DNA of 11,575 bases from Thermoplasmata archaeon (GTDB taxonomy: Archaea; Thermoplasmatota; Thermoplasmata; Thermoplasmatales; Thermoplasmataceae): the NCBI GenBank assembly GCA_021845325.1, contig JAKBRR010000019.1, positions 1-11,575 on the forward strand. Direction: 5' to 3'. Shown piece after piece: positions 6,732-11,575 of the stretch. The first letter of the stretch is position 1, and each line of letters begins with the position of its first letter. The position numbers and the translations under genes are program-made. Under the pieces are notes generated by a model. It did no database searches. It was not told the DNA's origin and saw nothing but the letters and a program-made list of their open reading frames with translations.

Positions 6732-7724
6732 GTGGGTACAAAAATGGGGGACCACAAATATTCGGATTATCAAACTATGAACCAGCAAGGTTCATTGATT
6801 GAAGAAGAAGGCAGAATAAATTCAAAGGAGTTTGAGAACAGAGCAGAAATGCAGGTTTCTATTAAACTGAATAAAGTCCAGCCTGATTTGGCAGAGATGA
6901 AAGCTTTAAATCAATATGCAGAACAAGTTCAAACAGATATAGGAGAAAAATTATCCATAAGAGAAAGGCATTTGTTCGGATCATCAATAAAAAACACTAT
7001 GGTAGATTCATCTAATAAAAAAGATGCTGATATTTTGATAGTTCTTGATTATGAAAAGCATCATGAATTGCTTTCGGTCAAAAACGGTTCAAAACAGACT
7101 CTAATAGAGGTCTATGATGCATTGAAAAGCAACCCAAAATACAAAGAAGCAGACATTACCATTGATGGTAGCGCAGTAGTAATAAGACGAGGTGAAAAGA
7201 TTGTAGACATTGTTCCCGCTTTTCGAAACCCCAATGATAAAGGATTCCTAATTCCAGAAAATCGTAAAGGAAATAAGTGGATTAAATCAGACCCAAGAAC
7301 CAGCAAACGTATACTTGAAATCGAGGATAAAATATATCACGGAAAGGTACGTCCAATGATTCAAATTGCGAAAGATTGGAATGAACGAAATGGAAGGATA
7401 CTGAAATCCTATCACATGGAGGCAATAGTCATTCAGCACTTTAAGAATAGGAATTCTGATAGTAGTCGGTCAAATCAGGCAAATGTTGATGAGTTTTTCT
7501 TTAGACTCCCAGAGTACATAAGTTCAAGCGTAATAAGAGATCAAGCAACAGAAGAAAAACTAGGAGGATACTTATCTAAAGAAGAAAAGAACAAAGCAAT
7601 TAATTTAGCTATTAAAACAAGACATAATATAGAAAGAGCAAGGGCATATAAAAATGAGGGAGATTATGAAAGGAGTCTTAACTATTATGGAAAGGTCCTT
7701 TATGACGAGGGTGACAGCAAATGA
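6732..7724 (+). CDS. CD-NTase (SMODS-type oligonucleotide synthase), CBASS signal generator
   Basis: This is a 330-residue nucleotidyltransferase of the cGAS/DncV-like family. On infection it would join NTPs into a cyclic or linear oligonucleotide second messenger in the cytoplasm. The Pol-beta-type core is clear: 'FGSSIKNTM' at 82-90 (the G-S signature), 'DADILIVLD' at 98-106 with metal-binding Asp98 and Asp100, and the third acidic residue Asp159 in 'KIVDIVPAF'. The C-terminal helical domain has 'KVRPMIQIAKDWNERNGRILKSYHMEAIVI' (205-234, quoted here in part as 'NERNGRILKSYHMEAIVI'), matching the conserved K/R-P-L-I-x-x-x-K-x-W...K-S-Y/F-x-x-E pattern of SMODS proteins. GTG 6732 is chosen for the Shine-Dalgarno before it and because it abuts the previous stop; an ATG at 6681 would overlap the upstream gene by 50 bases. 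All catalytic residues are present, so it should be active. The product cannot be predicted from sequence alone. Confidence 0.92.
   Translation: MGTKMGDHKYSDYQTMNQQGSLIEEEGRINSKEFENRAEMQVSIKLNKVQPDLAEMKALNQYAEQVQTDIGEKLSIRERHLFGSSIKNTMVDSSNKKDADILIVLDYEKHHELLSVKNGSKQTLIEVYDALKSNPKYKEADITIDGSAVVIRRGEKIVDIVPAFRNPNDKGFLIPENRKGNKWIKSDPRTSKRILEIEDKIYHGKVRPMIQIAKDWNERNGRILKSYHMEAIVIQHFKNRNSDSSRSNQANVDEFFFRLPEYISSSVIRDQATEEKLGGYLSKEEKNKAINLAIKTRHNIERARAYKNEGDYERSLNYYGKVLYDEGDSK
7707..7714 (+). promoter_or_regulatory. Shine-Dalgarno site of the SLATT gene
   Basis: GAGGGTGA ends six bases before the ATG at 7721. Together with the ATGA overlap to the CD-NTase stop it indicates translational coupling of synthase and effector. 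Confidence 0.55.
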
Positions 7725-8251
7725 ATACAGATTTTATTTCTTCAAGAGAAAATATACAAAAGAGCGCACAACGTTTATGTGAAGATTGCTTAAATACAAG
7801 CAAGAATAATTTCCTATACTCTGCATATCTGAATAAATGGAGATATTCCTTAGGAATAATTTCAACAGTTGCTGCATGCTTAATCGTACTATCTATATCA
7901 ACTAAACTTGGCCCTACAAACACTATTGTTACTTTTTGCTCATTAATAGCACTCTTATCTTCTGCAATAATAACATCATGGAACCCTGGAAAAAATGTGG
8001 AACTTCATCAGAGAATGGGGAACGAATTTAATGCAATTCAGAAAAAGTCACAGAATCTCATAGATGTGGAAATCCCAGATCAAAGTGTCAATGATACAGA
8101 TTTGAAAGATATGTTAAATAAACTGTACAATGAAAGAGAAGTTCTCTATAGGTCTTATTCTCAGATTGTAATTCCTGAGTGGGTTCACAAAAAAGTGAAG
8201 AAGAAGTTGGAAACAGGTGAGGCAAAGTATGATTTTGAAAGTAAAAAATAA
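7721..8251 (+). CDS. SLATT-domain two-TM protein, predicted CBASS membrane effector
   Basis: This is a 176-residue membrane protein. A short N-terminal helical part leads to two TM helices at about 42-60 ('YSLGIISTVAACLIVLSIS') and 66-86 ('TNTIVTFCSLIALLSSAII') separated by a tight turn. 'WNPGKNVELHQRMGNEFNAI' (87-106) follows, then a long cytoplasmic helical tail with many charges. This is the layout of SLATT proteins (SMODS- and SLOG-associating two-TM effectors), which are predicted to form pores or disturb the membrane when a nucleotide signal arrives. Its ATG overlaps the CD-NTase TGA as ATGA, so the two are expressed together. No Cap2/Cap3 (E1/E2-like or JAB) or HORMA/TRIP13 genes follow, which makes this a minimal two-component layout apart from the extra gene in front. 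Confidence 0.88.
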   Translation: MNTDFISSRENIQKSAQRLCEDCLNTSKNNFLYSAYLNKWRYSLGIISTVAACLIVLSISTKLGPTNTIVTFCSLIALLSSAIITSWNPGKNVELHQRMGNEFNAIQKKSQNLIDVEIPDQSVNDTDLKDMLNKLYNEREVLYRSYSQIVIPEWVHKKVKKKLETGEAKYDFESKK

Positions 8252-8274
8252 AACATCAAGAAGTGAAAACAAAT

Positions 8275-8286
8275 TGTGTTTTTATT
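8275..8286 (+). terminator. T-rich 3' end signal of the CBASS operon
   Basis: TTGTGTTTTTAT begins 24 bases after the SLATT stop. Archaeal transcription commonly ends at T-runs without a hairpin. Low confidence, since the whole stretch is AT-rich. Confidence 0.3.
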
Positions 8287-8299
8287 GAAATGTTAGAAA

Positions 8300-8315
8300 G
8301 TTAAAAAATTTTAAC
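8300..8315. repeat. AT-rich perfect palindrome GTTAAAA-AA-TTTTAAC
   Basis: Two perfect 7-base arms are separated by two bases, about 50 bases after the operon. It could help end transcription or be chance in AT-rich DNA. Confidence 0.35.
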
Positions 8316-8544
8316 AAGTAAAACGAATTCAATTAATTCTAAGATTTTTTAAGGTATTCGAGGATATGCAATGCTTCACAGAATAATATAACAACACATA
8401 GAATGCATCATCGAGAAATATGTCTTTGAGATAAACAATGATAGATTGCATTATAAAAGAGAATTCAAGGATACTCTAAAGAAATGAACCTGATGAATTT
8501 GTTTAGACTACATTGAAATATTAGAAGTGTCAAATTTGTTTCTA

Positions 8545-8577
8545 GCAAAGATGACGTCAAAAAAACGTCATATTCGC
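8545..8577. repeat. 33-base inverted repeat with ATGACGT/ACGTCAT core
   Basis: The core arms ATGACGT (8551-8557) and ACGTCAT (8565-8571) are perfect around a seven-base A-rich loop. Extended to 13 bases per arm (8545-8557 and 8565-8577), 11 of 13 positions pair. It is by far the strongest dyad I see in this stretch. Its role is unknown: an operator, an RNA hairpin or an element end are all possible. Confidence 0.6.
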
Positions 8578-8674
8578 AAAGAATAAACTAAAAACTAACC
8601 ATGGAAAACTAAGAAAATCATATGAGGAATATGACTTTTTACACTATCTCTTATGTGAAATATTTTGAGCGAGG

Positions 8675-8688
8675 TATAAAGATATAAG
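8675..8688 (+). promoter_or_regulatory. Promoter box of the mrr gene
   Basis: TATAAAGATATAAG preceded by GCGAGG (a BRE-like purine run) lies about 35-48 bases before the ATG at 8723. Transcription from it would give a short leader of roughly 15-20 bases. No Shine-Dalgarno is obvious. Confidence 0.4.
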
Positions 8689-8722
8689 AAAAAGGTATTA
8701 AGCTAACCTTCATGTTTAGTCT

Positions 8723-9697
8723 ATGACTTTACCAAAATTCAATGAATGTATAGAACCAATACTTGATATGGCACAGGATAGGCTTAATCACACTAATACT
8801 GAAAGTATAGAATATATTTCAAAAATTTTTAAAGTGACAGAAAATGAAAAGTCTTTGTTAATTCCATCCGGTAGACGTCCATTAATTGTTGATCGAGTTT
8901 TATGGGCTATTTTTTATATGAAGAAGGCGCAATTAATTAAAAGTGTTGGGAGGGGAGAATTTATATGCACAAAACTAGGGATTGAAGTTCTTAAAAAACG
9001 CAAGGAGGCTAGAATTCCTTCATTAACTGTAAAGGTACTTTTAAAGGAATCCAAACCATTTGAAGACTGGAACGCCACTAAAACTCGAGAGAAAAAAAAT
9101 TTAGCAAAAACACTAGTAAAAAACGAGCCTTCGTCTTTGGTGAAACAAGACATCTTAGAAGATGAAACAGAGACAGCAAAAACTCCATTACAGAAGTTAG
9201 AAGAGGCATATCAGGAGTTAAATGAAAAGGTCGTTTCAGATTTGATTGAACGAATGTCTAATCTAAATTACAACGATTTTGAAATATTCATAACTAACAT
9301 CTTACCAAAACTTGGATATGGAACTGACGCCAATGACATAATTCAGTCTCACGGAGGACCAGGTGATAAGGGAATAGATGGTATTGTCCGTCTAGACTCC
9401 CTTGGCGCTGAGAAAGTTTTCATCCAGGCTAAACACTGGCAGAAGCCAGTTGGCATGGCTCCTGTTGTGAGTTTTAGAGACAAAGTTAAAGATAGTGGAG
9501 TTAAAGCTGGGGTTTTTGTAGCTCTATCTGGATTTAATGGAGATGCGAAAAAGTTCATAGATGAACACCATGAAAACATAGCATGGATCGACTCCAGAAA
9601 GCTTGCAGAGGCAATGATCGCAAAAGGAGCAGGCGTTTTAAAGGAAGCAAGTTACGACATTTATAGAGTTGATGACGAATTATTTGACTTTTCTTAA
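8723..9697 (+). CDS. mrr: Mrr-type restriction endonuclease
   Basis: A 324-residue protein close in length to Escherichia coli Mrr (about 304). Mrr-family enzymes cut foreign, usually modified, DNA in the cytoplasm (type IV restriction). An N-terminal winged-helix Mrr_N-like domain covers about 1-92 ('RRPLIVDRVLWAIFYMKKAQ' at 51-70, 'GEFICTKLGIEVL' at 78-90). A charged, probably flexible linker (about 105-165) joins it to the PD-(D/E)xK nuclease domain (about 170-300). Catalytic marks are the Asp in 'GDKGIDGIV' (Asp219) and 'FIQAKHW' (Gln235-Ala-Lys237), with 'DFEIFI' before them. All expected residues are present, so it is probably active. It appears to be transcribed alone from its own promoter. 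Which DNA modification it targets cannot be told from sequence. The symbol is used at family level. Confidence 0.92.
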   Translation: MTLPKFNECIEPILDMAQDRLNHTNTESIEYISKIFKVTENEKSLLIPSGRRPLIVDRVLWAIFYMKKAQLIKSVGRGEFICTKLGIEVLKKRKEARIPSLTVKVLLKESKPFEDWNATKTREKKNLAKTLVKNEPSSLVKQDILEDETETAKTPLQKLEEAYQELNEKVVSDLIERMSNLNYNDFEIFITNILPKLGYGTDANDIIQSHGGPGDKGIDGIVRLDSLGAEKVFIQAKHWQKPVGMAPVVSFRDKVKDSGVKAGVFVALSGFNGDAKKFIDEHHENIAWIDSRKLAEAMIAKGAGVLKEASYDIYRVDDELFDFS

Positions 9698-10202
9698 CAA
9701 CAATAAGAAAGTGAAATTTCATTTAACGATTTTTATTATACATTTTTATGGTCTCTAATATAAGTACAACAACAAAATTCATTTTTTCTCACGTCTTTCT
9801 GTAACAAATATGCTATTTACCATTAAAATGAAGTTCGCCATTACCCTTTCAGTTCTCGCAATATCATAATCACTGTTGATAATATACAAAATATACTTGC
9901 AATATTGGTTAATTTGTAAGATTGTCTTAATCAGGACTCAATCTTCGGCTTGTATGGGTATCACGATTTAATGTTTGTTTTCCTTGAAGTAGTCATAGGT
10001 GCTGAACTATTCAAATAAAGCATTCTTTCGGATATACTAAAGAACCATCGCAGTTCCCACAATCTTTCACGGTTATATATTGAACAAGTTCTCATCTCTT
10101 AGCCAATAAAATGTATTGTGATAACGAATTTTCCTTATAATAAATATCCATAAATAATCTCAAGTATTATTTACAAAGTGTAAAAATTAAAATTGAATCT
10201 CC
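9698..10202. other. Convergent intergenic stretch between mrr and the helicase gene
   Basis: Both flanking genes end here, so transcript ends are expected. T-runs follow the mrr stop (9729-9750, plus) and the helicase stop (about 10180-10195 read on the minus strand). A perfect 10-base palindrome TGAAATTTCA is at 9711-9720. One minus-strand frame (9937-9779, about 52 codons, containing 'NSDYDIARTERVMANFIL') is open but lacks an ATG near its start and has no known family. I see no other gene. Confidence 0.45.
9711..9750 (+). terminator. Probable 3' end of mrr: palindrome plus T-runs
   Basis: The palindrome TGAAATTTCA sits about 14 bases after the mrr stop and is followed by TTTTTATTATACATTTTTAT. 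T-rich stretches of this kind commonly end archaeal transcripts. Position and composition only. Confidence 0.35.
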
Positions 10203-11575
10203 TCACGCAGTGAGTAACTTATTTGTCACCTCAAGGTACCTTCCAGGTATGGGAGTTTGTAGTTTCCATATTATGTTTATTGGTCTGCTTCCCTCATGGC
10301 TATAGTATTCTACTGGACCTAGGAAAGTATATGGAAATGCACCTGTTTTATCTTCCTTGTTTTCCCTTACAAATAACAAGATCTTGTTTCCTAATTCATT
10401 TTGATTTATGTATCTCCTTCCTGTTTTTGAATCCGCTGAGGTTGTGCTTTGGCTCTGCCAGTGGAACAGTGTTTCATTTATGGAGTAATCTTCATAAAGT
10501 GTTGTAGGACTATAGTCCTTCTCATTCTTGTTCAATGTAACAAATAGCAGGTCTATGTTCCACTTTGGAATATATTTTACACCTTCCCTGACGTTTTCAG
10601 GATTTTCAAAGTCCATTGCCACTAAAATCTGGTCTCTTGTATAATTGCAATGCAGATCCAGAGGGCAGTCAAATCCAAGATCAACTTGTTTGTCAAGGAA
10701 ATCTATTTTCTTAAGTCTAAATTCTAACAATTCAATTAATTCTTCAAATAGGGTACTACTTTCTTTGATTCTTTCAATAGCTGCTACTGGGGGTTCAAAC
10801 CCTGAATCTTTGAACGATTTTTTCCAAACTGTATATTGAAACATATTCAACATTCTTTGTTCTTCAGGAGACATTTCACGGAAATCTGGTAAATTTTCAG
10901 TCTTGAAAACATGTAACAGGAAATTAATCCATCTCCTTGAATCTACTGAACAAAGCCTCAGGAATGCCTTTGTCATAATAGGCTCCAGATTTTCATGAAA
11001 ATCTGGTGATAGTCCTGAGTCAGACTTAAGCCTTGAAAAACAGGTCTTTGAATAGATATCTCTCAAATCCATATGGTAATATTCTGTAAAATTTTCTAAA
11101 GTTAATGGCAGTTCAGAATCAGAAGTAAATGTTTTGACCTTGGAAATCAATTGAAATCTTGATCCGACTGCTTGTCTTATGTTTTCTAAAATGAACTCCT
11201 GTGCTCTTCTCTCTAGCTGGATATAACATCCCTTTGGCATATCAGGGAACCCTTCAGTGATTTCTCTTTCTAATCCTCTTGAGCTTCTTGAAAGTAATGC
11301 AGTGAATTTCTCCCTAAAATTGTAACTTCTATTTGCCTGCCCAACAAAATCTAGAACTGTCAAACATTCTTTTTCATCAGAAATCCTTAAGCCTCTCCCA
11401 AGTTGTTGCAAGAAAACTGTAAGACTTTCCGTCGGTCGAAGAAACATGATTGTGTTTATTTGGGGAATGTCCACACCTTCGTTGTATATATCAACAACAA
11501 ACACGAATTTAATCTCACCTTCACTAAGCATTTTCCCAGCGTTTTCTCTTTCTTCATACGAAGAATCACTGTCAA
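10203..11575 (-). CDS. SF2 (DEAD/DEAH) helicase with DUF3427-like C-terminal domain, C-terminal part
   Basis: The frame is open past the first ATG (11531) to the window edge, so this is the last 456 residues of a larger protein whose N-terminus lies to the right. The visible N-terminal end is the second RecA-like lobe: motif V 'EGVDIP' (32-37 of the visible part) and motif VI 'QLGRGLRI' (57-64). A helical middle region follows, then a DUF3427-like domain (about 290-445) with 'LDLHCNYTRDQILVAM', 'GVKYIPKWNIDLLFVTLNK', 'ETLFHWQSQSTTSADSKTG' and 'LGPVEYYSHEGSRP'. Full-length relatives are about 900-1100 residues and commonly have a PLD-like nuclease domain before the helicase core; that part cannot be seen here. 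It would use ATP to move on or unwind nucleic acid, most likely in defence or restriction given its neighbours. It ends in TGA, convergent with mrr. Confidence 0.9.
   Translation of the reverse strand, partial: DSDSSYEERENAGKMLSEGEIKFVFVVDIYNEGVDIPQINTIMFLRPTESLTVFLQQLGRGLRISDEKECLTVLDFVGQANRSYNFREKFTALLSRSSRGLEREITEGFPDMPKGCYIQLERRAQEFILENIRQAVGSRFQLISKVKTFTSDSELPLTLENFTEYYHMDLRDIYSKTCFSRLKSDSGLSPDFHENLEPIMTKAFLRLCSVDSRRWINFLLHVFKTENLPDFREMSPEEQRMLNMFQYTVWKKSFKDSGFEPPVAAIERIKESSTLFEELIELLEFRLKKIDFLDKQVDLGFDCPLDLHCNYTRDQILVAMDFENPENVREGVKYIPKWNIDLLFVTLNKNEKDYSPTTLYEDYSINETLFHWQSQSTTSADSKTGRRYINQNELGNKILLFVRENKEDKTGAFPYTFLGPVEYYSHEGSRPINIIWKLQTPIPGRYLEVTNKLLTA

Larger units (their letters stand above)
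8252..8722. other. Intergenic stretch between CBASS operon and mrr, with decayed coding traces
   Basis: About 470 very AT-rich bases. In one plus-strand frame, 8392-8484 reads 'HIECIIEKYVFEINNDRLHY' and on to 'KREFKDTLKK', then three stops occur within 12 bases. The same frame reopens at 8497-8581 as 'ICLDYIEILEVSNLFLAKM' and on. The segments read like protein but match no family I know, so this may be a gene remnant. The stretch also carries the palindrome at 8300-8315, the larger inverted repeat at 8545-8577, and the mrr promoter near its end. Confidence 0.4.

Noticed and set aside
9779..9937. Minus-strand small gene of about 52 codons
   Set aside because: No ATG near the start of the frame, no recognisable motif, and it lies between two convergent gene ends.
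1..11575. CRISPR array or complete insertion sequence
   Set aside because: No regularly spaced direct repeats and no recognisable transposase or paired terminal repeats were seen on either strand.

Overview
The window looks like a chromosomal stretch from an acidophilic archaeon of the Thermoplasmatales or a close relative. The clearest indicator is a thermopsin (acid protease, peptidase family A5) that carries tandem 'FTESGLP...TWYVN' extracellular repeats and a C-terminal membrane anchor. Several genes have an AT-rich TATA-like box centred about 25 bases before the start codon, which fits archaeal leaderless transcripts. The regulator at 5087-5869 belongs to a family best known from haloarchaea.

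Layout, left to right. (1) 1-773, minus: the N-terminal part of an MFS transporter, cut by the window edge, with visibly higher GC than the rest. (2) 1110-3425, minus: membrane-anchored thermopsin. (3) 3837-4758, minus: a TPR-type protein gene broken by at least four frame changes, so a pseudogene. (4) 4759-5086: a gene-poor stretch holding the pseudogene's promoter-like box and a perfect stem-loop. (5) 5087-5869, minus: a HFX_2341-type (CARF-like plus winged-helix) transcriptional regulator. (6) 5942-8251, plus: a tight three-gene operon of an unrecognised 262-residue protein, a CD-NTase (SMODS nucleotidyltransferase) and a two-TM SLATT protein. (7) 8252-8722: a non-coding or decayed stretch with a strong inverted repeat. 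(8) 8723-9697, plus: an Mrr-type restriction endonuclease. (9) 9698-10202: a convergent intergenic stretch. (10) 10203-11575, minus: the C-terminal part of an SF2 helicase with a DUF3427-like domain, cut by the window edge.

The main result is an anti-phage or anti-plasmid defence island. The CD-NTase and SLATT pair is the minimal form of a CBASS system: on infection the synthase would make a cyclic or linear oligonucleotide, and the SLATT protein would act on the membrane. What is unusual is the frame around it. A gene of unknown function is fused into the operon directly before the CD-NTase (1-base gap). Immediately divergent is a regulator whose N-terminal domain belongs to the CARF-like fold class, many members of which bind cyclic oligonucleotides. 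The two promoters share a 72-base region with a small dyad. One testable reading is that the operon's own nucleotide signal, or a related one, controls its transcription. Mrr and the DUF3427 helicase supply further nuclease/helicase-type defence next door, and the decayed TPR gene and broken ORF traces are typical of the turnover in such islands.
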